7,082 nt of DNA from Firm-04 sp045628085 (GTDB lineage Bacteria > Bacillota > Clostridia > Oscillospirales > Ruminococcaceae): positions 1 to 7,082 of the forward strand of contig JAZQOZ010000108.1 in NCBI GenBank assembly GCA_045628085.1. The letters run 5' to 3'. Below are positions 1-5,796 of this stretch, piece after piece; the first letter of the stretch is position 1, and each line of letters opens with the position of its first letter. The notes beneath the pieces are model-generated. The model ran no database searches and was not told where the DNA came from. It saw only the letters and a list, made by a program, of their open reading frames with translations. The position numbers and the translations under genes were made by a program.

Positions 1-290
1 ACCGAAATAACAGGGTACTGCCCCTGATATTTCATATATTTTCCGTCATATCCGGAGATTTTTAACCATTGAAAAAGGGAAGCTGTGTCATTATCTGTCT
101 TTTCAAAAAAGTATCTGAGCATGGACTGGTTCAGTGTCTTGACGAATCTTCGGGGACGGGTGAACAGGATCACTTTTGACTGTGTGTCAATCAGTTCTTT
201 TATGAGATTCGATTTGTCAACATAATAGCAATTACGTTCTATTATTTCTTGAAAATCTTCATATCCAATCGGAATGGCTTTATCTGTCAT
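1..290 (-). CDS. AAA-ATPase-like protein (PF09820 type), N-terminal part, runs off window
   Basis: The start is ATG at 288-290 with an AGGAG site (complement of about 302-306) upstream. About 96 codons are open to the left edge, so the gene is partial. The N-terminus (IPIGYEDFQEII, then YYVDKSNLIKELID) and the segment VILFTRPRRF followed by KTLNQSML are typical of the PF09820 AAA-ATPase-like family, which usually continues into a PD-(D/E)XK nuclease-like domain (DUF1703) and totals roughly 500-600 residues. The function of these proteins is poorly defined; they are abundant in gut Clostridia and Bacteroidota and often lie in accessory regions. The family's P-loop normally reads RPRRFGKT. Here residue 50 is Val (codon GTC) in place of Gly, and Gln stands in the following NxSML segment. 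Loss of the P-loop glycine may leave the ATPase inactive. The family call is firm; the activity is uncertain. Confidence 0.8.
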   Translation of the reverse strand, partial: MTDKAIPIGYEDFQEIIERNCYYVDKSNLIKELIDTQSKVILFTRPRRFVKTLNQSMLRYFFEKTDNDTASLFQWLKISGYDGKYMKYQGQYPVIS

Positions 291-326
291 CTGATTCACG
301 CTCCTTTCACTATTATTATTATCATA

Positions 327-355
327 AGTATACCATATCAGGCGGCAAATATCAA
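327..355 (-). promoter_or_regulatory. sigma-A-type promoter for the PF09820-type gene
   Basis: On the minus strand there is TTGATA (350-355), a 17-bp spacer and TATACT (327-332), about 37 bp upstream of the ATG at 290. Spacing and hexamers are close to consensus. Confidence 0.75.
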
Positions 356-423
356 GCCTTTTTTCAGGATGAAGATGGCAGATTTTGAATCCAGATGTAA
401 ACAATGCCAATGCATAAATTCCC

Positions 424-460
424 TTGACACGCAAACAATACCGACAAGCTATCATAAGTA
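424..460 (+). promoter_or_regulatory. putative promoter/leader of AbrB copy 1
   Basis: A perfect TTGACA lies at 424-429. The best downstream -10 candidate, TATCAT at 450-455, is 20 bp away, which is long; at 17 bp spacing the hexamer is AGCTAT. The region is almost identical in both copies, suggesting a functional leader, but the -10 assignment is weak. Confidence 0.35.
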
Positions 461-483
461 GCGAATCCAAAAGGAGGCATAAA

Positions 484-660
484 ATGAAAGCAACCGGTAT
501 AGTGAGAAGGATTGACGATCTCGGCAGAGTCGTGATCCCGAAAGAAATCCGCAGAACAATGCGTATTAGAGAGGGAGACCCCTCACTGACAACATTGACA
601 CAAGATATGGTGTTCTGTATGGGTATGGGATCAGCTGCAGAACGGTACATCGGAAATTAA
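484..660 (+). CDS. short AbrB/SpoVT-type DNA-binding protein with divergent tail, copy 1
   Basis: A 58-residue product. ATG at 484 is chosen because a perfect AGGAGG (472-477) sits 6 bases upstream and the AbrB domain begins there; a TTG 60 bases upstream in frame belongs to the promoter. Residues 1-37 match the swapped-hairpin DNA-binding domain of the AbrB/SpoVT family: GIVRRIDDLGRVVIPKEIRR then MRIREGDP. In family members this continues as LEIF plus a beta-strand region; here it is replaced by about 21 residues (SLTTLTQD... to GSAAERYIGN) that I do not recognise. The last DNA-binding-domain strand is therefore altered and dimerisation may differ. A paralogue with the same tail lies at 1928-2104. 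It may be a small autoregulator or a remnant; transcription-factor activity is inferred from the N-terminus only. Confidence 0.75.
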   Translation: MKATGIVRRIDDLGRVVIPKEIRRTMRIREGDPSLTTLTQDMVFCMGMGSAAERYIGN

Positions 661-668
661 GCAGATAC

Positions 669-800
669 ATGAAAACAGCCGCCGAAATACAAATCCGGAT
701 GGATGAAGTCACATATTCAGGGGAGAAAAGCGACATGAGTGCAGCTGTTCAAATCGCCTTGACAAATTTATATATTTCGGGTAAAATAAGATTGAAATGA
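669..800 (+). other. possible 43-residue ORF between AbrB copy 1 and the antitoxin
   Basis: ATG at 669 opens 43 codons ending with TGA at 798-800, inside the ribosome binding site of the next gene. No convincing ribosome binding site precedes it, and it contains the antitoxin promoter. The product (MKTAAEIQIRMDEV..., ending GKIRLK) has no family I recognise. It may be chance. Confidence 0.2.
759..787 (+). promoter_or_regulatory. promoter of the vbhA/fic-like operon
   Basis: TTGACA (759-764), a 17-bp AT-rich spacer and TAAAAT (782-787), 23 bp before the antitoxin ATG at 811. Near consensus, so the operon is probably transcribed independently of AbrB copy 1. Confidence 0.8.
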
Positions 801-810
801 GGTGATCCAT

Positions 811-981
811 ATGGAGATTACACGAGAACAGGCAATCAGAAATGCGGTTGCATCTGCTGAGATGGAGGGCTTGCACCCGACTGAAAAAGATATTGCCCGT
901 ATCAAAGACTTTGTTGAAAAGAAAATCACGCATGATGAATTCATTGCATCGATACTTGCTGATGTGAAAGAGGTATCATAA
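811..981 (+). CDS. VbhA-like antitoxin of a Fic toxin-antitoxin system
   Basis: A 56-residue protein with ATG at 811 and GAGGTGA 5-6 bases upstream; the TAA stop overlaps the toxin ATG by one base (TAATG). The segment AIRNAVASAEMEGLHPT closely resembles the core of Bartonella VbhA. It carries the class I Fic inhibitory motif (S/T)xxxE(G/N) as S15-A-E-M-E19-G20. In this family the motif glutamate reaches into the Fic active site, pairs with the second arginine of the Fic motif and blocks productive ATP binding. The rest (EKDIARIKDFVEKKITHDEFIASIL) is predicted helical, as in VbhA. Coupling to a Fic gene directly downstream supports the call. It probably binds the toxin in the cytoplasm and may be translationally coupled to it. 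Confidence 0.9.
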   Translation: MEITREQAIRNAVASAEMEGLHPTEKDIARIKDFVEKKITHDEFIASILADVKEVS

Positions 982-1577
982 TGGCTGTCTATGATGTGTC
1001 CGGTACACAGGAAGACTGTTACCCCAATACAACGGTACTGATCAACCGGTTCGATATACGGAATCAGAAACAGCTTTCCTTGGTTGAGCAGAAGCTGGTT
1101 ACCGGTCTTGCAGCCCAACTTGAGAAGGAAGCGGTCTTTGAAAACGTGGACTTTGCATTCTACAAGAATCTGCATAAGGCATTGTTTGGAGATTTGTATG
1201 ATTGGGCTGGAACAGTACGGACAATTACCATTTCCAAGAAGGGAACTGTATTCTGCCGTGCGGAAACAATCCAGCAGATCGCTGAGGCTCGTTTTTCCAG
1301 ACTGAAACAGCAATACTATCTGAACGGATTGGATGATGAGTCATTTATTGATGAGCTGACCGAACTTTATGATGATTTGAATATGCTGCATCCGTTTCGG
1401 GAAGGCAACGGCAGAACGCTGCGATTATTTATCACTTTGCTTGTCAGAAATACCGGAAGAAAGATCTTTTTTGATCGCTGTGATGCCGATTTGCTGACGA
1501 TAGCAACGATTCAGGCGGCACAAGGTTCAAAAGATCTGCTGCGGCAAGTATTCTCTGAAATAATCGTAATTTCTTGA
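981..1577 (+). CDS. Fic-domain AMP-transferase toxin (VbhT-like)
   Basis: A 198-residue protein, the size expected for a stand-alone Fic toxin of a class I module. The Fic motif HPFREGNGR is intact at about residues 137-145: catalytic His137, Glu141, Asn143 and Arg145. Upstream, LYDWAGTVRTITISKKGTVFCRA (about 72-94) is the conserved pre-flap and flap region that positions the target. Fic enzymes transfer AMP from ATP to hydroxyl side chains; VbhT-type toxins modify DNA gyrase and topoisomerase IV, but the target here is inferred. GAAAGAGG at 966-973, inside the antitoxin gene, gives 7-base spacing to ATG 981. The gene ends just before a strong terminator, so antitoxin and toxin form a two-gene operon. 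All catalytic residues are present and the frame is intact. Confidence 0.93.
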   Translation: MAVYDVSGTQEDCYPNTTVLINRFDIRNQKQLSLVEQKLVTGLAAQLEKEAVFENVDFAFYKNLHKALFGDLYDWAGTVRTITISKKGTVFCRAETIQQIAEARFSRLKQQYYLNGLDDESFIDELTELYDDLNMLHPFREGNGRTLRLFITLLVRNTGRKIFFDRCDADLLTIATIQAAQGSKDLLRQVFSEIIVIS

Positions 1578-1604
1578 AACGGTTTTACCTTATAGAAAGC
1601 AAAT

Positions 1605-1666
1605 GATCTGAAACAGCACTTTCTGGAATCAAGAGGAAAGTGCTGTTTTCTATTGCTTTTCAGATC
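1605..1666 (+). terminator. rho-independent terminator of the vbhA/fic operon
   Basis: A 12-bp perfect stem (1612-1623 with 1636-1647) with a 12-base loop is followed by TTTTC and a T-rich stretch. An outer 9-bp pairing (1605-1613 with 1658-1666) overlaps it as an alternative arm, so leftward termination is also possible. It starts 28 bases after the fic stop codon. Confidence 0.8.
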
Positions 1667-1815
1667 AATCCGCCTGCGGTTTGCATTCCATCATCGAAAA
1701 ATTCGAGCAGTGTGATACCGAAGTAGTCACAGGCACAGAGAATGTGCTCATGGAAGGCAGTGCGCTGCCGGAAGTTTGTTCTGGATGTAGCTCTTCATCG
1801 AGGTCGGGGCGATCA
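1660..1815 (-). pseudogene. decayed XRE-family HTH regulator, C-terminal part
   Basis: Read leftward, three frames together rebuild the end of a Clostridia XRE-type helix-turn-helix protein: KSYIQN (about 1778-1795), TSGSALPSMSTF (1740-1775), then LCACDYFGITLLEFFDDGMQT ending in TGA at 1660-1662. In the intact family these run together as a SYIQN-x-SG-x-ALPSM-x-x-F-L-x-x-CDYF-x-I-T-x-x-EFF block. Each join is consistent with a one-base deletion, near 1776-1778 and near 1738-1740. The N-terminal half is not recognisable and upstream frames contain stops. The right boundary approaches the start of direct repeat copy 2 (1843), so the cassette may have cut the gene. It is a relic with no expected product. 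Confidence 0.6.
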
Positions 1816-1867
1816 ATAACGATCAGCAGACATTCGAACGGAAAACAATGCCAATGCATAAATTCCC

Positions 1868-1904
1868 TTGACACGCAAACAATACCGACAAGCTATCGTA
1901 AGTA
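1868..1904 (+). promoter_or_regulatory. putative promoter/leader of AbrB copy 2
   Basis: TTGACA at 1868-1873 with TATCGT at 1894-1899 as the position equivalent to the copy 1 -10 candidate. That base change (A to G at 1898) is the only leader difference and weakens the -10 match. Low certainty. Confidence 0.3.
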
Positions 1905-1927
1905 GCGAATCCAAAAGGAGGCATAAA

Positions 1928-2104
1928 ATGAGAGCAACCGGTATAGTGAGAAGAATTGACGATCTCGGCAGAGTCGTGATTCCGAAAGAAATCCGCAGAA
2001 CAATGCGTATTAGAGAGGGCGACCCCTCACTGATAACATTGACACAGGATATCAGGTTTTGCATGAGCGTAGGATCCGCTGCGGATAGATACATCGGTAA
2101 ATGA
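1928..2104 (+). CDS. short AbrB/SpoVT-type DNA-binding protein with divergent tail, copy 2
   Basis: A 58-residue paralogue of 484-660, with ATG at 1928 and AGGAGG at 1916-1921. The first 37 residues differ only by K2R from copy 1 and hold the AbrB core DDLGRVVIPKEIRR and MRIREGDP. The tail (SLITLTQD... GSAADRYIGK) keeps the same length, the FCM and GSAA-RYIG positions and the same endpoint, although the DNA has drifted: most changes there are synonymous or conservative (E/D, M/I, M/V), with V/R and G/S as exceptions. This suggests that both tails were under coding constraint after duplication. It is followed by a hairpin at 2128-2150. Its target is unknown; the shared leader allows that both copies regulate themselves or each other, which is inference. 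Confidence 0.75.
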   Translation: MRATGIVRRIDDLGRVVIPKEIRRTMRIREGDPSLITLTQDIRFCMSVGSAADRYIGK

Positions 2105-2127
2105 TCGGAAATCTCATCAGATGCGAA

Positions 2128-2150
2128 CAGCTCCCCATTTCGGGGAGCTG
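2128..2150. terminator. hairpin terminator between AbrB copy 2 and the convergent gene
   Basis: A 9-bp perfect GC-rich stem (2128-2136 with 2142-2150) with a 5-base loop, then ATATTTCT on the plus strand. It lies between convergent genes and may serve both; the T-tract is weak on either side. Confidence 0.6.
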
Positions 2151-2162
2151 ATATTTCTGCAT

Positions 2163-3893
2163 TTACATCATTTTTGCTAAGCGCTTCTCCAATTTGCCTG
2201 ATAGCAGCCCTGTGCCAATTAAGCCGCTGAGAATCGTTTTCATTTCCTCTGGCAGCGCTTCCAGTTCTTCAATCTCCATATGCTCAAGCATTACCAGCAT
2301 ATCAGCGATTTCTGAAAGCATTTCGTTGTCCATCATATTATGTTCACGTCTATAATCATCCAGCATCTTCTCGACTTTTCCAAGTGTATCAGAGTTGGTG
2401 AGCTCAATTTCACATACTTCGCAGAACTTCGCAAGGAATGAAAGCGAACGCGCGCCGTGCGTTACGATCATCTTCGGACGCACCCCGCATTCCAGCATCC
2501 AGTCTGCAAGCTGCGAAAGCATTTCTCCGGCGATCTCCGGATAATAGCCGTTTCCGAGAATTGCTTTTTTCAGCTTTGACGGAACGCCAGCCGTCAGCAG
2601 CAACGGCTGAAACACATCGCGGTCTACATGTTTATCGCGAACGGAATCGCTCAGTATGTAAATGCAGCTTTCCCATTTGCCCTTTTGCGGAAGCGCACGC
2701 AATGCTGCTGCCTTCTCCTCTGAAATCACTGGCCTTGCATAAGGAAACTCCGGTGCATCCGGCTTTTTCATCAGCGACCACTTGTATCCGTTTTCGTCCG
2801 GCGTCAGCTGCGGGATGACATTCAGTGTATCATCCAGACCGAGCTTAGTCTTTGAGACCGTTTTCAGTTTTCCGGCAACCTCATGTGCCGCCCGTAAAGC
2901 CTCTGCCAGAAGCCGGAAATCCTCCTTGGATTTTATATAATCGGGCACAAGATAGCTTTGTAATTTCAGAAATGTCGGATAGCGCTTTTTTCCGTTGAAT
3001 TTGATTGTATGTGCATCCCCGTATGCTTTTGCAGCATTTACAATCGGCGCAGGAATTTCGCTCTTATCCGTTAACTCAAGCCGGAGACAATTCTGTGAGA
3101 TCACAGTTGCAAAGGAATTTTCAAACGCATTCTGAAAAATCTGATACAGTGACCAAAGGCCTTCATCGCCGATATATAACCCAAGAGCGATACATTCTCC
3201 GAGTGAGCCTGTGACGGAGCAGTATCCAATCTCACCGTTTGAAAGACATACAGCAAATATATCGGTATCGTTCAGTTTACTCCAAAGCTTATCACTGCGG
3301 TATTGAAACGCTGCCTCAAATACTGCATCGTCAATATCTGCCTTTTCTGTTTTCTCCGGCGGAGGTGTCAGATCGGCTGATTGCACAATTGAAGGCGTGC
3401 ACTGCTTACGGGCTGTCATCGTAATCGGCGGATACGATTCTTCCGGCTCATCATATTCGTCATAATCAAAGTCCTCGTCAAAAAACGGATACTGCTCCGG
3501 CGGTTCGCCCTTCATGCGGACAATTTCCGATTCCTTTGTGGTTTCATCGAGTACCTGAAGCACCTTGCACTGGAACCGCCATTCATCTCCGAAATCGAAC
3601 AGAAATTTGAAGGCTTGCCCCTTGAAAAGGCGCAGCTTCGTCAGCTTGATCTCATCTGCAAACGGCGGTGTGTCATCATAGGGGGAATGATACACATTTC
3701 CGCGCGACCACCATTTGTCATCCATGAAAAATGCATACAGATGATCATGATCGAATTCAAATGCCCAAAGAATTGTATCCGCAAGATCGTGCAGCGTCTT
3801 GTTGCCGGATATTCGCAGATGACGGTAGCACCCTTTTCCGACAGATACGCTGATAATATAGGATATATTTTTCGAGTAAATCCTTGATTTCAT
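2163..3893 (-). CDS. pRiA4b ORF-3-like (PF07929) protein with DUF7309/DUF6930-like C-terminal regions
   Basis: A 576-residue protein; ATG at 3891-3893 has a modest GGAAGTGA ribosome binding site. Residues about 10-150 match the plasmid pRiA4b ORF-3 / IS1096 TnpR-like domain: early LHDLADTILWAFEFDHDHLYAF, then FKFLFDFGDEWRFQCKV (about 95-111) and GEPPEQYP (129-136). A highly acidic linker (about 138-152) follows. Residues about 185-380 (LWSKLNDTDIFAV..., YPTFLKLQSYLVPDYI) resemble DUF7309, and about 405-510 (W-x-x-x-IYIL..., ECGVRPKMIV) resemble DUF6930; these two are from memory of similar architectures and are less certain. No catalytic motif, signal peptide or membrane segment is seen. The function of the family is unknown. 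The gene starts 76 bases after the stop of the ATPase gene with no terminator between them, so co-transcription is likely. Confidence 0.75.
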   Translation of the reverse strand: MKSRIYSKNISYIISVSVGKGCYRHLRISGNKTLHDLADTILWAFEFDHDHLYAFFMDDKWWSRGNVYHSPYDDTPPFADEIKLTKLRLFKGQAFKFLFDFGDEWRFQCKVLQVLDETTKESEIVRMKGEPPEQYPFFDEDFDYDEYDEPEESYPPITMTARKQCTPSIVQSADLTPPPEKTEKADIDDAVFEAAFQYRSDKLWSKLNDTDIFAVCLSNGEIGYCSVTGSLGECIALGLYIGDEGLWSLYQIFQNAFENSFATVISQNCLRLELTDKSEIPAPIVNAAKAYGDAHTIKFNGKKRYPTFLKLQSYLVPDYIKSKEDFRLLAEALRAAHEVAGKLKTVSKTKLGLDDTLNVIPQLTPDENGYKWSLMKKPDAPEFPYARPVISEEKAAALRALPQKGKWESCIYILSDSVRDKHVDRDVFQPLLLTAGVPSKLKKAILGNGYYPEIAGEMLSQLADWMLECGVRPKMIVTHGARSLSFLAKFCEVCEIELTNSDTLGKVEKMLDDYRREHNMMDNEMLSEIADMLVMLEHMEIEELEALPEEMKTILSGLIGTGLLSGKLEKRLAKMM

Positions 3894-3969
3894 ATAATCA
3901 CTTCCGTATAGAAATAATCCTGCCCGCTTTTTCGGACAAATGTGTCACAATGAATACAATCCACCGGCC

Positions 3970-5229
3970 TTACAGATACCAAACCGGTATCGCAAGGATA
4001 TTCTCTCTCAGGACACCCGGCTGCGGGCACATACAAACAATCGCACCGGTTCCGCGCTTTTTGTCAGGGATTTTGTCAAGAACCGTAAAGGCACTTGTCA
4101 TGTCGGCAGTGACATTGGAGGCCTGTTTGATCTCAATCGGATACAGAACGCCGTTCTCTTCAATGATGAAATCAATTTCGCTTTCGACGGCAATCTCCAC
4201 ACCGTCTTTTTTTGTCTTCTTTTTGTCTTTGCCGCGATAATAGGACACAAAATACCGATAGTCCAGCCCGCGGTTGGAATAGGATTTCAGAATCTCGGTA
4301 ATCACATAGGTCTCAAACATTTGTCCGCTCATGGCACCGCAAGCCAAGGCATCCGGTGTCAGCCATCTGGTTAAATATGCAGCAAGTCCGGTATCTCTGA
4401 AATAGATTTTGGGCGTTTTGATTGCCCGCTTCAATGCCGATGCAGTGTAGGGCTCCAGAATATATATAATACCCGTTGCTTCCAGAATGGACATCCAGTG
4501 CTTCACGGTCATAGCATCTTTGCCGATTTCATCTGCAATATTGGTGTAATTGAGCATCTGCCCTGTTCTCGCGGCGACTGCAACCATAAATCTGCGAAAA
4601 TCGTTCAGATCCTGAACGGCAGTCAGCTTTCTGACATCCCGCTCCAGATATGTTCTGATATAGCTGCCGAAGAAAAGCGACCAGTCAACATCTTTGTTCT
4701 GCAATTCCGGATATCCGCCGCGATGAATCATCTCCCAGATGTTTGCGACCGGAACGGCAGACTGATTCCTGCTTGCCAGATATTCCATCGTGGGGATAAA
4801 CGGTTCTCTGAACGGACAGTTTTGCAGTTCTCTGAGGGAAAGACCGCTTAATTCCAGAATTCCGACTCTGCCGGACAGGGATTCCGATGCCTTTTCCATC
4901 AGTTCAAGCGGCTGAGACCCCGACAGGCAGAAAAGCCCGCGTTCTTTGCTTTCATCACATTTGATTTTGATGAACCGGAATAAGCCCGGTGCCCGCTGCA
5001 CCTCGTCATAAATGACAGGCGGCGGATTCAGCATCATAAACTCATTCGGATTTTCATTAGCCTGTGCTTCGATAAAAGGGTCATCAATCGGAACATATCT
5101 TTTATCAGGAAACAGCTCCTGAAGAAGTGTCGATTTTCCCGTCTGGCGAGCGCCGGTCAAAAGTACACCTTTGAAGGTGCTGTTCGTTTTCATAACGATG
5201 TCTTCGATATGCCGTTGAATAAAATCCAT
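3970..5229 (-). CDS. AAA_14/DUF4143-family ATPase
   Basis: A 419-residue protein. ATG at 5227-5229 is chosen because AAGGAGG lies 5-6 bases upstream; a TTG 78 bases further up in frame sits inside the promoter. Walker A is GARQTGKST at about residues 26-34, Walker B is VIYDEVQ at 72-78, and the sensor segment LSGSQ is at 102-106, all intact. The N-terminal AAA_14 (PF13173) domain is followed by the DUF4143 (PF13635) region, including the GGYPEL and SYIRTYLERDVR signatures and a C-terminal ESEIDFII...LYPIEIKQ block like a PD-(D/E)XK core. Length is normal for the family (about 380-450). It binds and probably hydrolyses ATP; the biological role is not established. It is the first gene of a probable two-gene leftward operon. 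Confidence 0.9.
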   Translation of the reverse strand: MDFIQRHIEDIVMKTNSTFKGVLLTGARQTGKSTLLQELFPDKRYVPIDDPFIEAQANENPNEFMMLNPPPVIYDEVQRAPGLFRFIKIKCDESKERGLFCLSGSQPLELMEKASESLSGRVGILELSGLSLRELQNCPFREPFIPTMEYLASRNQSAVPVANIWEMIHRGGYPELQNKDVDWSLFFGSYIRTYLERDVRKLTAVQDLNDFRRFMVAVAARTGQMLNYTNIADEIGKDAMTVKHWMSILEATGIIYILEPYTASALKRAIKTPKIYFRDTGLAAYLTRWLTPDALACGAMSGQMFETYVITEILKSYSNRGLDYRYFVSYYRGKDKKKTKKDGVEIAVESEIDFIIEENGVLYPIEIKQASNVTADMTSAFTVLDKIPDKKRGTGAIVCMCPQPGVLRENILAIPVWYL

Positions 5230-5278
5230 ACAGCCTCCTTTTTCGACTAATCCAGAATCGCTTTCTGCTTTTGTCACT

Positions 5279-5307
5279 ATTATATCATTTTCTGATACAA
5301 AAGTCAA
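5279..5307 (-). promoter_or_regulatory. strong promoter of the AAA_14/DUF4143 gene
   Basis: On the minus strand: TTGACT (5302-5307), a 17-bp spacer and perfect TATAAT (5279-5284), 49 bp upstream of ATG 5229. It also explains why an upstream in-frame TTG is not the start. Confidence 0.88.
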
Positions 5308-5379
5308 GATGGTATTGCTGAATTTGAAATCCCGAATTTTAGTTTGACTTAAAAGCTTTCACATTCAATATCAAATATC

Positions 5380-5408
5380 TTGTGCTTTGAGTTCGGATGT
5401 GATACAAT
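5380..5408 (+). promoter_or_regulatory. promoter of the flavodoxin-family gene fragment
   Basis: TTGTGC (5380-5385), a 17-bp spacer and TACAAT (5403-5408), then AGAGGTGA before ATG 5438. The promoter and start region remain intact although the gene is broken. Confidence 0.6.
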
Positions 5409-5437
5409 AATAGCAGAAATGATGCAGAGGTGATTCC

Positions 5438-5689
5438 ATGAAAACACTGATCCTAAATGGCTCTCCGCGAAAAGACGGAGATACTGTTTTCCTGATAAAA
5501 AAGCTGCTGTCCCGTCTGCAAGGCGAATACAAGATCGTTGATTGCTATGCTGCGGATATTGCCCCATGCATCGACTGCCGCTGCTGTCGCGAGAAGCTAT
5601 CCTGTCCGATCAGGGATGAAATGCAGGAAGCTCTCCGAAACTACGTGCGAACATTTGGAATGGCATCTCCGTTGCTTTGCCATTCATAA
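5438..5689 (+). pseudogene. truncated flavodoxin-family / NAD(P)H-dependent FMN reductase gene
   Basis: ATG at 5438 has a good ribosome binding site. The first about 65 residues match the flavodoxin-like NADPH-dependent oxidoreductase family: KTLILNGSPRKDGDT is the FMN phosphate-binding loop, followed by FLIKKLLSRL, and CIDCRCCREK...CPIRDEMQE is the cysteine-rich block before the second strand. Intact members are about 150-200 residues and continue with an IASPI-type strand. Here similarity ends near MQEALRN (about 5640) and the frame closes at 5689 after unrelated residues. The breakpoint abuts a minus-strand XRE fragment, so a rearrangement probably removed the 3' two thirds. A functional flavoprotein is unlikely. 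Confidence 0.7.
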
Positions 5690-5796
5690 GTTCATCAACA
5701 GAAATCTGGAACAGTTCGCTAAACTTAGCAAGTTTGGAAACATGAGGTTTGTAACGAAACTCAAGTGCTTTCTTGCGAACCTGCGTTGTTTTCGCG
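5679..5796 (-). pseudogene. remnant of an XRE-family HTH regulator
   Basis: Read leftward, the frame gives KPHVSKLAKFSELFQISVDELMNG, a good match to the end of the HTH_3 domain in Clostridia XRE regulators (KPDLEKLxKLSELFxISVDELLxG). Upstream residues (AKTTQVRKKALEF) are only loosely HTH-like, and a stop lies just before them. The beginning of the gene is missing. The segment 5733-5796 is repeated identically at 5893-5956, where the frame closes almost at once. The remnant faces the broken flavodoxin-family gene. Confidence 0.5.

Larger units (their letters stand above)
399..660 (+). repeat. 262-bp direct repeat, copy 1 (leader plus AbrB-like gene)
   Basis: This stretch aligns without gaps to 1843-2104 at a constant offset of 1444. 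The leader 399-483 differs at one base (454), the first 111 bases of the gene differ at about 5, and the last 66 bases at about 18. Similarity stops at the stop codon and does not extend to the left of 399. The two copies lie in the same orientation and bracket the Fic toxin-antitoxin operon. Confidence 0.9.
1843..2104 (+). repeat. 262-bp direct repeat, copy 2 (leader plus AbrB-like gene)
   Basis: Counterpart of 399-660 in the same orientation, aligned without indels. The left edge of similarity is at the AAACAATGCC string and the right edge is at the stop codon. Confidence 0.9.

Noticed and set aside
249..461. Plus-strand 70-codon frame at the left end
   Set aside because: It overlaps the start and promoter of the minus-strand ATPase gene and runs into the AbrB leader; hydrophobic run is from AT-rich promoter DNA.
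424..483. TTG start at 424 (and 1868) for the AbrB-like proteins
   Set aside because: That TTG is part of the TTGACA box; the AGGAGG and the AbrB domain start both point to ATG 484 and 1928.
768..1313. 181-codon minus-strand frame opposite the Fic operon
   Set aside because: The plus strand has two genes with family motifs, a promoter and a terminator; the minus frame has no recognisable domain.
2438..3424. Plus-strand open frames opposite the 576-residue gene
   Set aside because: They overlap a long, well-supported minus-strand gene, have low-complexity or implausible products and no ribosome binding sites.
3884..4851. Plus-strand open frames opposite the AAA_14/DUF4143 gene
   Set aside because: Shadows of a gene with clear Walker motifs and promoter on the other strand.
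5230..5307. TTG start at 5307 for the ATPase, adding 26 residues
   Set aside because: The extension covers the -35 and -10 boxes and has no ribosome binding site; ATG 5229 has AAGGAGG at ideal spacing.
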